A stretch of 51,167 nt of DNA from Eubacterium sp. (GCA_022764165.1 JALERM010000168.1:1-51167); one strand, 5' to 3'; shown: positions 1 to 9,269, counted from the stretch's first letter. Made by a program: numbers and translations. Notes: a model not told the origin generated them from the letters alone.

Positions 1-63
1 CGACAGTGTTATACTAAAGTTAATGTAGCTTTGGTTTTTTACAATAGAAAATGGGGTTTTTGT

Positions 64-669
64 ATGGAGAAGAACAGTAATCGAAAACGAAAAATATTGT
101 ACATTGAAAGAATGCTGGCTCAGACGGATGAGAATCATCCGCTGACGACGAATGAAATGATCGAGAAGCTGGCAGGTTTGGGGATTCCTGCGGAGCGAAA
201 AAGTGTGTACAGTGATCTGGAAGAATTGAAGTCAGTGGGGATGGAAATTTGTTATCGAAAAAGCCGTCCTACAGGATATTATCTGGTGTCCGGTTTGGTA
301 GAAACAGTAAAACCGGGGAAATTATCTGGCCAGGAAGAGTCTGTGAAATCTGCGGAGCCGATGGAATCCGGAACGGATGAGACTGGAGAACAAGTCAGAA
401 CCTGGAGGCATCCAGAAGGCGATTACGTAGAGATTCACCTGAAGTGCAGACGGCAGTTCCTTGATCAGATCAGAATGCGGTATGGAGAAAACTGTGTGAT
501 CGTGAAAGAAGATGAGAAGCAGGTGACTGTCCAGGTGCCGGAGGTTCCCGGAGCAGATTTTTTTGGATGGCTGGTGGCAAGGGAAGGTAATGTCAAACTG
601 ACCAAGCCCAAGGAAGCATCGAAAGAATATAGAAAATTGTTGAAAAAAATACTGGAGACATACAAGTAA
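64..669 (+). CDS. HTH transcriptional regulator with WCX-type C-terminus (WYL-family relative)
   Basis: 201 aa from the ATG at 64, which has a weak GGGG ribosome site 7 nt upstream; a TTG at 31 in the same frame is less likely. Residues about 8-85 form a winged HTH of the HTH_11 type (the YSDLEELKSVG segment is the recognition-helix region). A charged, low-complexity linker follows at about 90-125. The last 80 residues resemble the C-terminal WCX extension of WYL regulators, ending in a KLLKKILETY helix. Usual WYL regulators are about 300 aa, and the central WYL ligand domain seems to be missing, replaced by the linker. The gene overlaps the next one (TAATG), so it is probably the local regulator of the downstream LRR/VWA/MoxR genes. 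A TATACT at 10-15 could be a -10 box, but its -35 would lie outside the window. Confidence 0.7.
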   Translation: MEKNSNRKRKILYIERMLAQTDENHPLTTNEMIEKLAGLGIPAERKSVYSDLEELKSVGMEICYRKSRPTGYYLVSGLVETVKPGKLSGQEESVKSAEPMESGTDETGEQVRTWRHPEGDYVEIHLKCRRQFLDQIRMRYGENCVIVKEDEKQVTVQVPEVPGADFFGWLVAREGNVKLTKPKEASKEYRKLLKKILETYK

Positions 670-1487
670 TGGAGAAACTGGAATTAACAGAGACTTATGA
701 GACAATAGAAGAGATACCGGCTTACGGATTTTCCGGGCGAGAAGATCTGAAAGAAGTATCGATTCCCCGGACTGTGAAAAAAATCGGGAGGTATGCATTT
801 TATAATTGCAGGAATCTGGAAAAGATAACCTTTTACAGTGATATTCAGGATGTGGGAAGCGGAGCATTTACCGGATGTCATAAAGTTCACCACCTGGATG
901 TGACTTTTGTGCAGGGAAAAACCTCATGTCTGAAAGATTTCCTGCAGGAATTGACGGAGGAGATGCTGGTAGAGTATCGTGGAGAAGAATATGCACGGCT
1001 GATGTTTCCGGAGTATTACGAAGAGGGTGTTGAAAATACGCCGGCTCGTATTCTGATGACGCAGATTCACGGTTCCGGTCTCAAGTACAGAAATTGTTTT
1101 TATAAGAAGGAATTTCAGTTTGAAGAATATGATAAACGTTTTCCCTATGCACAAGCACTGGAATCTCCGCAGTTTGTGATGGAAATGGTGCTGGGAAGAT
1201 TGATGTATCCCTGTCAGCTGCAGGAAAAAGGGAAAAAACAATATGAGAATTATCTTCAGGAGCATTCTACGGCGATTGGGAAATATCTCATTCAGAAAAA
1301 AGATGTGGAAAGATTGTCCTGGCTGCTGGAACAATCCTGTACGGAAGCACCATTGGTGGAAGAATTGCTGGAAGAAGCAGGAAATCTGGGTGTGCCTGAA
1401 TGTACCAGTTGTCTGATGGAATGGAGAAGAAAGAACCATATGAGCAATGCCTTCTCTAAAAGCGGAATACCGGATTTTGAATTTTGA
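669..1487 (+). CDS. Leucine-rich repeat (LRR_5/BspA-like) protein
   Basis: 272 aa, starting on the ATG that overlaps the upstream stop codon, so translation is coupled. The N-terminal 85 residues carry about three LRR_5 (BspA-type) repeats, recognisable by EIPAYGFSG, VKKIGRYAFYNC and VGSGAFTGC. The remaining 190 residues are helical and charged and match no domain I recognise. There is no signal peptide or membrane segment, so unlike most BspA-like proteins it should be cytoplasmic. Its position between a regulator and a VWA/MoxR pair suggests a recognition or scaffold role for that pair, which is inference. The function is unknown. Confidence 0.65.
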   Translation: MEKLELTETYETIEEIPAYGFSGREDLKEVSIPRTVKKIGRYAFYNCRNLEKITFYSDIQDVGSGAFTGCHKVHHLDVTFVQGKTSCLKDFLQELTEEMLVEYRGEEYARLMFPEYYEEGVENTPARILMTQIHGSGLKYRNCFYKKEFQFEEYDKRFPYAQALESPQFVMEMVLGRLMYPCQLQEKGKKQYENYLQEHSTAIGKYLIQKKDVERLSWLLEQSCTEAPLVEELLEEAGNLGVPECTSCLMEWRRKNHMSNAFSKSGIPDFEF

Positions 1488-1493
1488 CTAAGA

Positions 1494-1528
1494 TTTCCCC
1501 GGGGAGAATGTAAATATCCCCGGGGAAA
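1494..1528 (+). repeat. Perfect 12-bp intergenic hairpin with self-palindromic arms
   Basis: The arms TTTCCCCGGGGA (1494-1505) and TCCCCGGGGAAA (1517-1528) pair perfectly around an 11-nt loop. Each arm also contains its own palindrome TCCCCGGGGA. It lies between the LRR and VWA genes and is followed by A residues rather than a T-run, so it is not a standard terminator on the plus strand. It may stabilise or process the mRNA, or act as a DNA site. Confidence 0.6.
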
Positions 1529-1554
1529 AATGGTGGTGGAGAAAGGGATAATTT

Positions 1555-2904
1555 ATGAATGTTTTGCAGGAACAGCAGCAGAAGGAAATGTTGAAATATG
1601 AGTTGTGCAGTGAGATCCTGGTAAATGCCAGAAATGAGTTGTTTCTGGGGATGCGTTTTATGGATGTGGCTCTGTCAGCACTGCAGTATCTGCCGGACAG
1701 TACGACAAAAAGCTGGGGGTGTGACGGCAGAGTTTTTCATTTCCATTTTGATTTTTTATTGAGGACGTATCAGGAAAGTGAGATTCTGGTTAATCGGGGG
1801 TATTTGCATCAGATTTTCCATTGTCTGTTCGGACATATCTGGAATTCTCCTGATCAGCATGCTCCTGATCCAATCCGGCAGGAGGCTGATAAGACTGACT
1901 GGAATCTGGCCTGTGATTTTACAGCAGAATATTTGATTGACAGCCTTCCTCTTCGGTGTGTACGGCGTCCTTTGTCAGCGTGGAGGCGGGAGTGGTACCG
2001 GAAGATGGAGGGACAGATGCATACGATTACGGCACAGCAGGTGTACCGGATTCTGCAGGAAATAGATCATTCGTCACCGGAGTACCGCCGGATGAGCGAG
2101 GAATTTCGCCGGGATGATCATCAGTTTTGGTATCAGCAGCCCTCCAATCAAAGGCAGCAGCAGAATCAGAAGGAGTGGCAGGATATCCGGGAAAAAATGC
2201 AGACGGAGATGGAGACCTTTTCCAAAGAGGCTTCCGGGGAAGCAGGCCATCTTTCTGAAGCCCTGCAGGTGGAAAATCGGGAAAAATACGATTACAGGGA
2301 ATTTTTGAAAAAATTTTCTGTACTGCGGGAAGAAATGAAAGTGGATATGGACACCTTTGATTATATTTTCTATAATTATGGGATGGAAATTTATGGCAAT
2401 ATGCCGCTGATCGAACCCCTTGAGACCAGTGAAGTGAAGAAGATTGAGGATTTTGTGATTGTGATTGACACCTCTATGTCCTGCAAAGGGGAGCTGGTCC
2501 GAACGTTTCTGGAGCAGACCTGGCAGATTCTTTCTCAGGCGGAGAGCTTTTTTCGAAAAATAAATATCAGGATTCTCCAGTGTGATGAAAAAATACAGGA
2601 TGATACAAAAATAGAAAACGGAGAACAACTTCGCTATTATATGGAACATCTGGAAATCAAAGGACAGGGCGGGACGGATTTTCGGCCGGCCTTTCTGTAT
2701 GTGCAGCAGCTGCTGGCAGAAAAACAATTTCACCATTTGAAAGGACTGCTGTATTTTACAGACGGGTATGGAACATATCCGGTAAAAATGCCGCCCTACG
2801 ATGTGGCATTTGTATTTCTGGAAAAGGATTATCAGGATGTGGATGTGCCGGACTGGGCAATGAAGTTAATATTGACGGAGGATGAGATACAGTATGAACA
2901 TTAA
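1555..2904 (+). CDS. VWA-domain protein with zincin-like motif (DUF2201/COG3864-like)
   Basis: 449 aa. The N-terminal half resembles the predicted metallopeptidase domain of the DUF2201 family, but the usual HExxH is HQIFH (residues 85-89), followed by a third histidine at 94. The Glu-to-Gln change would be expected to abolish or weaken proteolysis. Residues about 195-260 form a charged, helical linker. The C-terminal third is a von Willebrand A domain with MIDAS motif DTSMS starting at D305 and a later GTDFRP segment. The 3' end overlaps the ATPase gene. VWA proteins paired with MoxR-type ATPases usually act as metal-dependent adaptors for remodelling partner proteins (family knowledge). The substrate is unknown. 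Confidence 0.75.
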   Translation: MNVLQEQQQKEMLKYELCSEILVNARNELFLGMRFMDVALSALQYLPDSTTKSWGCDGRVFHFHFDFLLRTYQESEILVNRGYLHQIFHCLFGHIWNSPDQHAPDPIRQEADKTDWNLACDFTAEYLIDSLPLRCVRRPLSAWRREWYRKMEGQMHTITAQQVYRILQEIDHSSPEYRRMSEEFRRDDHQFWYQQPSNQRQQQNQKEWQDIREKMQTEMETFSKEASGEAGHLSEALQVENREKYDYREFLKKFSVLREEMKVDMDTFDYIFYNYGMEIYGNMPLIEPLETSEVKKIEDFVIVIDTSMSCKGELVRTFLEQTWQILSQAESFFRKINIRILQCDEKIQDDTKIENGEQLRYYMEHLEIKGQGGTDFRPAFLYVQQLLAEKQFHHLKGLLYFTDGYGTYPVKMPPYDVAFVFLEKDYQDVDVPDWAMKLILTEDEIQYEH

Positions 2905-4390
2905 AAGAGCCAAACAGGAAATCAAGGATTCCATACAGGCATATTTGCTGAAAAATGAATATGGGGAGTATGAGATTTCCGTGATCCGGCAGAGACCGAT
3001 TCTGCTGATCGGTGCCCCGGGTATCGGTAAGACACAGATTATGGAGCAGATTGCCAGGGAGTGTAAAATTGGATTGGTGGCTTATACGATCACACATCAT
3101 ACCCGCCAGAGTGCTATCGGGCTTCCTTTTATATCAAGAAAAGAATATGAGGGGGAAGAACGGGCGGTGACAGAGTACACCATGAGCGAAATTGTGGCTT
3201 CTGTCTATGAAGAAATGAAGAAAACCGGATTGAAAGAGGGAATTCTGTTCATTGATGAGATTAACTGTGTATCGGAGACACTGGCACCTGCCATGCTGCA
3301 GTTTTTGCAGTGTAAAACCTTTGGAAGTCATGCGATTCCTCAGGGCTGGATTATTGTGGCGGCAGGAAATCCTCCCGAATATAACCGGTCAGTGCGTGAA
3401 TTTGATCTGGTTACCCTGGACAGAGTTAAGAAAATTGATGTGACACCGGATTTTGCGGTATGGAAAGAGTATGCCTACACGGCAGGGGTGCACCCGGCTG
3501 TAATTTCCTATCTGAACATCCGGAGGCAATATTTCTATCTGATGGAAACCACCGTGGATGGAAAATTATTTGCTACGCCCAGAGGATGGGAGGATCTGTC
3601 CAGACTGCTGACAGTCTATGAAAAACTGGGAAAAGAGATGGACTGGGAAGTTGTGGGGCAGTATATCCAGCATCCAAAAGCGGCAAAGGATTTTGCCAAT
3701 TATCTGGAGTTATATCGGAAATATCAGACGGATTATCAGATTGAGGCGGTTCTGGAAGGGACCATTGAGCCGATCCTGCAGAAAAAAGCAGCCCACGCAT
3801 CTTTTGATGAAAAGCTGAGTGTGACAGGATTGCTGCTGTCGCGGCTGTTTCAGGACTTCAAAGAATATTTTCGGAAAGAAAAAACAATTTCAATGGTTTA
3901 TGAGGCATTGAAAGAATTTCGTCAGAGCGGGGAACACCGGGAAAAGCTGCAGAGAATTTTGATGAGGCTGCAGATGCAGCGGGAGGAGCAAAAGCGTGCA
4001 CGGCTGCTGACCCAGGAAGAAGAACAGTGCATGATCGATGCGGAGGGTATTCTGGAGCAATGTGTGGCTCAGATGCAGGTTCAGGATGGTACACCCCAGC
4101 AGGAGTTCGAGCAGGCACTTGCAATCTTTCAAAAGGAAAAAACAAATCTGCAGAAGTACTTTGACAGAGCATCCACTCATTTGGAGCATGTGATGGATTT
4201 TATGGAAAGTGTCTTTGGAGAAGGTCAGGAAATGGTCAGCTTCATTACGGAACTGAATGGAAATTACTACAGTATCCAGTTCCTGGAGAGATATGATTGT
4301 GAACGGTACTATTACTGGAACGGACAATTGTTGGTGGGAGAAAGGCATAAACAGCTTCATGATAAGATTAATCAAATGAATTTTTTGTAA
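2894..4390 (+). CDS. MoxR-type AAA+ ATPase
   Basis: 498 aa from the ATG at 2894; an in-frame ATG at 2882 sits directly against the GGAGG and is less likely. Walker A is GAPGIGKT (residues 40-47) and Walker B is LFIDE (D121, E122). A sensor-like AAGNPPEYN follows and then an arginine-rich lid region. The C-terminal 200 residues are helical and charged and are not typical of short MoxR proteins. The gene overlaps the VWA gene by 11 bp, indicating a stoichiometric pair in which the ATPase remodels a target presented by the VWA protein. This ATPase/VWA coupling is well known, but the process served here is not evident. Confidence 0.8.
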   Translation: MNIKRAKQEIKDSIQAYLLKNEYGEYEISVIRQRPILLIGAPGIGKTQIMEQIARECKIGLVAYTITHHTRQSAIGLPFISRKEYEGEERAVTEYTMSEIVASVYEEMKKTGLKEGILFIDEINCVSETLAPAMLQFLQCKTFGSHAIPQGWIIVAAGNPPEYNRSVREFDLVTLDRVKKIDVTPDFAVWKEYAYTAGVHPAVISYLNIRRQYFYLMETTVDGKLFATPRGWEDLSRLLTVYEKLGKEMDWEVVGQYIQHPKAAKDFANYLELYRKYQTDYQIEAVLEGTIEPILQKKAAHASFDEKLSVTGLLLSRLFQDFKEYFRKEKTISMVYEALKEFRQSGEHREKLQRILMRLQMQREEQKRARLLTQEEEQCMIDAEGILEQCVAQMQVQDGTPQQEFEQALAIFQKEKTNLQKYFDRASTHLEHVMDFMESVFGEGQEMVSFITELNGNYYSIQFLERYDCERYYYWNGQLLVGERHKQLHDKINQMNFL

Positions 4391-4398
4391 ATTTCCCA

Positions 4399-4427
4399 TT
4401 GACAAACGGGTTTTCAAAGTTTAATAT
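4399..4427 (+). promoter_or_regulatory. Promoter of the Liv transporter genes
   Basis: TTGACA at 4399-4404 and TATAAT-like TAATAT at 4422-4427 are separated by 17 bp. The binding-protein gene starts 72 bp downstream with a strong AAGGAGGAG ribosome site. Confidence 0.75.
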
Positions 4428-4498
4428 GGATGGAAATTATATATCCTGTGTCGATGTGAATTGATACAGTGATATAAGCAAATAAGGAGGAGAAAGTT

Positions 4499-5689
4499 AT
4501 GAAAAATTTCAAAAAAGCAGCAAGTATTCTGCTGGCATCTGCTATGGTTGTTTCTTCTTTCACAGCCTGCGGCAGCAAGTCAGAAGGTTCAGCTGACAAA
4601 GGCAGCAGTGAAACATCTGCAAGTGCAGATACATTCAAAATCGGTGGCATCGGTCCTGTAACCGGTGGCGCAGCAGCTTATGGTACAGCTGTAAAGAACG
4701 CTATCCAGCTGGCAGTTGATGAAATCAATGCTGACGGTGGTATCAATGGAAAACAGATTGAATACAAATTTGAAGATGATGAGCACAATGCAGAAAAATC
4801 TGTCAATGCGTACAACAACCTGAAAGACTGGGGTATGCAGATGCTGGTTGGTACGGTTACTTCCACACCTTGTACAGCAGTAGTTGAAAAAACACATGAA
4901 GATAATATGTTCCAGCTGACTCCGTCTGCAACAGCTATGGAGAGTATTCAGTATGACAACGCTTTCCGTATGTGCTTCTCTGACCCGAACCAGGGAATTG
5001 AATCTGCAAAATACATCGGTGAGAACGCACTGGCTGAAAAAGTAGCAGTAATCTACGACAGCTCTGACGTATATTCTTCCGGTATCTACAGTACATTTGC
5101 AGCAGAAGCTGAAAATCAGAGCTTTGAAGTTGTATCTGCAGAAGCTTTTACTGCTGACAGCAATACAGACTTTACGGTACAGCTGCAGAAAGCAAAAGAC
5201 GCTGGTGCAGATATGGTATTTATGCCAATCTACTATCAGCAGGCTGCTCTGATCATGACTCAGGCTGACAAGATGGGTTATAAACCGGCATTCTTCAGCT
5301 GTGATGGTCTGGATGGACTTCTGGGTGTGGAAAACTTTGACGCAAGTCTGGCAGAAGGTGCAAAATTCCTTTCACCGTTCACTCCGGATGCAACTGATGA
5401 CAAAACTGTCAAATTCGTAACTGATTTCAAAGAAAAATTCGGTGAGACTCCAAACCAGTTCGCAGCAGATGCTTATGACTGTGTGTATGTTGTAAAAGCA
5501 GCAGCTGAAAAAGCAGGACTGACACCGGATATGAGCGTATCTGATATGTGTGATGCTATGAAAGCTGCTATTCAGGAAATCTCCTTTGACGGTCTGACCG
5601 GTACAGGAATTTCATGGATAGCTGATGGCGAACCGAGCAAAGCTCCAATCGTTATCCAGATCGAAAACGGCGCTTACAAAATTATCTAA
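4499..5689 (+). CDS. livJ: Branched-chain amino-acid ABC transporter, substrate-binding lipoprotein
   Basis: 396 aa with a lipoprotein signal peptide whose lipobox is FTAC (Cys at about residue 24), followed by a Ser/Gly-rich tether. The mature part is a type I periplasmic-binding fold (Peripla_BP_6), with the family-typical IGPVTGGAAAYG near the start and NAIQLAVDEINADGG. It captures leucine, isoleucine, valine or a related compound outside the cell and hands it to the LivH/LivM permease. It has its own promoter and is separated from the permease genes by a terminator-like hairpin, which fits the usual higher expression of binding proteins. The exact ligand cannot be read from sequence. Confidence 0.9.
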   Translation: MKNFKKAASILLASAMVVSSFTACGSKSEGSADKGSSETSASADTFKIGGIGPVTGGAAAYGTAVKNAIQLAVDEINADGGINGKQIEYKFEDDEHNAEKSVNAYNNLKDWGMQMLVGTVTSTPCTAVVEKTHEDNMFQLTPSATAMESIQYDNAFRMCFSDPNQGIESAKYIGENALAEKVAVIYDSSDVYSSGIYSTFAAEAENQSFEVVSAEAFTADSNTDFTVQLQKAKDAGADMVFMPIYYQQAALIMTQADKMGYKPAFFSCDGLDGLLGVENFDASLAEGAKFLSPFTPDATDDKTVKFVTDFKEKFGETPNQFAADAYDCVYVVKAAAEKAGLTPDMSVSDMCDAMKAAIQEISFDGLTGTGISWIADGEPSKAPIVIQIENGAYKII

Positions 5690-5712
5690 TCGGATTTTGT
5701 GAATAGCAAAAA

Positions 5713-5736
5713 GGGTTGCTCAGGCAGCCCTTTTTC
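5713..5736 (+). terminator. Terminator or attenuator after livJ
   Basis: GGGTTGC (5713-5719) pairs with GCAGCCC (5724-5730) around a 4-nt loop, followed by TTTTT. It probably reduces transcription from livJ into the permease genes. Confidence 0.75.
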
Positions 5737-5760
5737 CAGTTGAAGATTTTCGAATATCTG

Positions 5761-5790
5761 TTGCTATGAAAATGTTGTTTATGGTATACT
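5761..5790 (+). promoter_or_regulatory. Probable promoter for livHMGF
   Basis: TTGCTA (5761-5766), an 18-bp spacer and TATACT (5785-5790) lie just upstream of livH and after the livJ terminator. Confidence 0.5.
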
Positions 5791-5824
5791 GTTTTACAAA
5801 TATTTGAATGAGAGGGTAATGTAT

Positions 5825-6709
5825 ATGAGTTTTATTTCCTACTTAATTAACGGAATAAGCCTTGGCAGTGTATATGCAATTATCGCTCTGGGATATACCA
5901 TGGTATATGGTATCGCCAAAATGCTGAATTTCGCACATGGTGATGTCATTATGATCGGTGCCTATGTGGCGCTGATGGGTATGGTAAAGGCGGGACTTTC
6001 GCCCATCCTGGCGGTATTGATTGCAGTTGTGGTGTGTACTGTCCTCGGTGTAACAGTGGAAAGAGTAGCATATCGCCCGCTGAGAAATGCGGCGTCTCCG
6101 CTGGCTGTACTGATTACAGCTATCGGTGTCAGCTACCTGCTTCAGAACCTGGCACTTCTGATTTTCGGTGCCAATGCACAGTCATTTCCTACGGCAATCA
6201 GCTGGAAAGGGATATCTCTGGCAGATGGTGCACTGAACATTTCCGGAGAGACAATCGTGACGATTGCAGTCTGTATTGTGATTATGATCTGCCTGACACT
6301 GTTTGTAAAGAAAACAAAGCAGGGGCAGGCCATGCGTGCCGTGTCAGAAGACCGCGGAGCTGCTCAGCTGATGGGTATCAATGTTAATGCAACAATCGCA
6401 CTTACTTTTGCCATCGGTTCTGCGCTGGCAGCAATTGCAGGTGTACTTCTCTGTTCTGCCTATCCCAGCCTGACACCATATACCGGAGCAATGCCGGGTA
6501 TCAAGGCGTTTGTGGCTGCAGTATTCGGAGGAATCGGTTCTATTCCCGGGGCCCTGATCGGAGGTATTTTGCTGGGAATCATTGAAATTATGGGAAAAGC
6601 CTATATTTCTTCACAGATGGCAGATGCCATTGTATTTGCGGTTCTGATTATCGTATTGCTTGTGAAACCGGCAGGTCTTCTCGGCAAGAATATTCAGGAG
6701 AAAGTGTAG
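5825..6709 (+). CDS. livH: Branched-chain amino-acid ABC transporter permease LivH
   Basis: 294 aa from the ATG at 5825, which has AGAGGG 8 nt upstream; in-frame TTG 5804 and ATG 5819 are poorer starts. Eight or so hydrophobic segments are visible. The N-terminus has the LivH hallmarks NGISLGSVYAIIALG and MLNFAHGDVIMIGAY, and the C-terminal half contains the cytoplasmic coupling stretch around RAVSEDRGAAQLMGI. It forms the heterodimeric membrane channel with LivM, encoded immediately downstream. Confidence 0.92.
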   Translation: MSFISYLINGISLGSVYAIIALGYTMVYGIAKMLNFAHGDVIMIGAYVALMGMVKAGLSPILAVLIAVVVCTVLGVTVERVAYRPLRNAASPLAVLITAIGVSYLLQNLALLIFGANAQSFPTAISWKGISLADGALNISGETIVTIAVCIVIMICLTLFVKKTKQGQAMRAVSEDRGAAQLMGINVNATIALTFAIGSALAAIAGVLLCSAYPSLTPYTGAMPGIKAFVAAVFGGIGSIPGALIGGILLGIIEIMGKAYISSQMADAIVFAVLIIVLLVKPAGLLGKNIQEKV

Positions 6710-7780
6710 GTGGCCCGGATGCTAAAGAAAATGAACAAAACAATAAAAAACAATGCAATTACATATGGAATTGTGATCGCCGCATACATTTTTGTACAAT
6801 TGTTGATTGCAACAGGGAATCTTTCCAGCCTGATGAAAGGATTGATGGTTCCGCTCTGTACGTATGCGATCCTTGCGGTATCACTGAATCTGGTGGTTGG
6901 TTATCTGGGTGAACTGAGTCTGGGTCATGCCGGTTTTATGTGCGTGGGAGCTTTCTCCAGTGCATTTTTCTCCAAATGTATGAAAGATGTGATTACCATC
7001 GCACCCCTTCGCTTTTTCCTGGCGCTTCTGATCGGAGCTGCTGTAGCTGCCATCTTTGGTATTCTGATCGGTATCCCGGTATTGCGTCTGAAGGGCGATT
7101 ATCTGGCTATTGTTACGCTGGCATTTGGTGAAATTATTAAGAACCTGGTGAACGTACTGTTTATTGGAAAAGACTCCAATGGATTCCATTTTTCCATGAA
7201 AGATACCATGTCTCTGCATATGGAACCGGACGGCAAGGTAATCATCAATGGTCCACAGGGTATTACCGGAACACCCAACGATTCTAATTTTACAATTGGT
7301 ATGATTCTGCTTTTGATTACATTGTTTATCATTATCCGTCTGGTACAATCGAGAGACGGGCGTGCGATTATGGCAATCCGAGATAACCGTATTGCGGCAG
7401 AATCTGTGGGAATCAATATTACCAAATACAAACTGATGGCATTCACGATTTCCGCATCCCTGGCTGGTGTTGCAGGTGTGCTGTATGCACATAATCTGTC
7501 CACCCTGTCGGCAAATACTAACAACTTTGGTTATAATATGTCCATTATGGTGCTGGTATTTGTGGTACTGGGCGGTATCGGAAATCTGAGAGGTTCCATG
7601 ATCGCAGCTGTGGTACTGACATTGCTTCCGGAGCTTCTGCGTGGTCTGCAGGATTACCGTATGCTGATTTATGCGGTTGTGCTGATCATTATGATGCTGT
7701 TTAACTGGTCACCGAAAGCAATCGAATGGAGAGAAAAGTATCTGAAATTTGGAAAAAATAAGAAAAAGGAGGCTCAGTAA
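6710..7780 (+). CDS. livM: Branched-chain amino-acid ABC transporter permease LivM
   Basis: 356 aa. The first possible start is a GTG directly after the livH stop, and an ATG at 6719 is an alternative. Family signatures are YAILAVSLNLVVGYLGELS and SLGHAGFMCVGAF near residues 45-80, and the coupling region RDNRIAAESVGIN. About ten hydrophobic segments. It pairs with LivH. The gene is contiguous with livH and followed by livG one base after its stop, so the set is one operon. Confidence 0.92.
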   Translation: MARMLKKMNKTIKNNAITYGIVIAAYIFVQLLIATGNLSSLMKGLMVPLCTYAILAVSLNLVVGYLGELSLGHAGFMCVGAFSSAFFSKCMKDVITIAPLRFFLALLIGAAVAAIFGILIGIPVLRLKGDYLAIVTLAFGEIIKNLVNVLFIGKDSNGFHFSMKDTMSLHMEPDGKVIINGPQGITGTPNDSNFTIGMILLLITLFIIIRLVQSRDGRAIMAIRDNRIAAESVGINITKYKLMAFTISASLAGVAGVLYAHNLSTLSANTNNFGYNMSIMVLVFVVLGGIGNLRGSMIAAVVLTLLPELLRGLQDYRMLIYAVVLIIMMLFNWSPKAIEWREKYLKFGKNKKKEAQ

Positions 7781-7781
7781 T

Positions 7782-8546
7782 ATGGCAGAGTATATGTTGG
7801 ATGTAAAAAATCTGGGTATCTCCTTTGGTGGTCTGAAGGCGGTAGACGGTTTTGATATTGCCATTGAGAAAGAGCAGATGTATGGTCTGATCGGACCCAA
7901 TGGTGCCGGTAAAACCACAGTATTTAATCTTCTGACTGGTGTGTATAAGCCAAACAACGGGAAGGTTCTTCTGGACGGGAAAGATATTACCGGAAAAAGT
8001 ATTATAGAGATCAATCAGGGCGGTATCGCAAGAACATTTCAGAATATCCGTCTGTTTAAAGAACTGACAGTGATTGAAAATGTAAAAGTCGGCCTGCATA
8101 ACCATCATCACTATTCTACAATAGAAGGAATTTTCCATTTGCCCAAATACAGAAAAATGGAAAAAGAAATGCAGGATCGTGCCATGGAACTGTTGGATGT
8201 GTTTGGTCTGGCAGATGAGGCAGAGTATAAAGCTGCCAATCTTCCCTATGGAAAACAGAGAAAGCTGGAAATTGCCCGTGCACTGGCAACGGATCCCAAG
8301 CTTCTTCTGCTGGATGAGCCGGCTGCCGGTATGAACCCCAACGAGACGGGAGAACTGATGGAAACCATTCATTTTGTGAGAGATAAGTTCCATATGACCA
8401 TTCTTCTGATTGAACATGATATGAAGCTGGTCAGCGGTATCTGTGAAAAACTGACCGTTTTGAACTTTGGTCAGGTGCTTGCACAGGGAGATACCAGCGA
8501 GGTTCTCAATGATCCCCGCGTAATCACAGCATATCTGGGTGCATAG
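7782..8546 (+). CDS. livG: Branched-chain amino-acid ABC transporter ATPase LivG
   Basis: 254 aa from the ATG at 7782, which has AAGGAGG 9 nt upstream. Walker A is GPNGAGKTT. The signature region is LPYGKQRKLEIARAL, a LivG-type variant of LSGGQ, and Walker B is LLLLDEPAAGM with a following switch histidine (LIEHD). It forms the ATPase pair with LivF and drives uptake through LivHM. Confidence 0.93.
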   Translation: MAEYMLDVKNLGISFGGLKAVDGFDIAIEKEQMYGLIGPNGAGKTTVFNLLTGVYKPNNGKVLLDGKDITGKSIIEINQGGIARTFQNIRLFKELTVIENVKVGLHNHHHYSTIEGIFHLPKYRKMEKEMQDRAMELLDVFGLADEAEYKAANLPYGKQRKLEIARALATDPKLLLLDEPAAGMNPNETGELMETIHFVRDKFHMTILLIEHDMKLVSGICEKLTVLNFGQVLAQGDTSEVLNDPRVITAYLGA

Positions 8547-8558
8547 GAGGAGTAACGT

Positions 8559-9269
8559 ATGGCAATGTTGGAAATCAGAGATCTGGAAGTATACTACGGT
8601 ATGATCCAGGCCATCAAAGGGGTATCATTTGAAGTCAATCAGGGGGAGGTCATTGCTCTGATCGGTGCCAATGGTGCAGGAAAAACCACTATTTTGCACA
8701 CAATTACGGGTCTTCTCTCTCCGAAAAAGGGTTCCGTAATTTTCGAGGGCAAAGATATTACCAGGATACCGGCTCATAAAATAGTATCACTGGGGATGGC
8801 CCATGTACCGGAAGGACGAAGAGTATTTGCGGATCTGAGTGTGTATGAAAACCTGAAAATGGGTGCATTTACCAGAAAAAATAAAAATGAATTTGAAGAG
8901 ATTCTGCGCAAGGTCTACGATCGTTTTCCACGTCTGGAGGAAAGAAAAAATCAGATGGCGGGAACATTGAGCGGCGGTGAACAGCAGATGCTTGCTATGG
9001 GAAGAGCATTGATGTCCAAACCAAGTATTATCCTGATGGACGAGCCGTCTATGGGATTGTCACCGATTCTGGTAAATGAAATTTTTGATATTATTCAGGA
9101 AGTATCCAAAAGTGGTACCACAGTACTTCTGGTAGAACAGAATGCTAAAAAGGCACTTTCCATTGCAGACAGAGCTTATGTTCTTGAGACCGGAAAGATT
9201 GTACTGGATGGAAAAGCAGAGGATCTGCTGAATGATGACTCTATAAAGAAAGCATATTTAGGAGAATAG
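8559..9269 (+). CDS. livF: Branched-chain amino-acid ABC transporter ATPase LivF
   Basis: 236 aa, with AGGAGG ahead of the ATG. Walker A is GANGAGKTT, the signature is LSGGEQQMLAMGRAL, and Walker B is ILMDEPSMGLSP, with VEQN at the switch position, all typical of LivF. It sits 12 bp after livG in the same operon. Confidence 0.93.
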   Translation: MAMLEIRDLEVYYGMIQAIKGVSFEVNQGEVIALIGANGAGKTTILHTITGLLSPKKGSVIFEGKDITRIPAHKIVSLGMAHVPEGRRVFADLSVYENLKMGAFTRKNKNEFEEILRKVYDRFPRLEERKNQMAGTLSGGEQQMLAMGRALMSKPSIILMDEPSMGLSPILVNEIFDIIQEVSKSGTTVLLVEQNAKKALSIADRAYVLETGKIVLDGKAEDLLNDDSIKKAYLGE

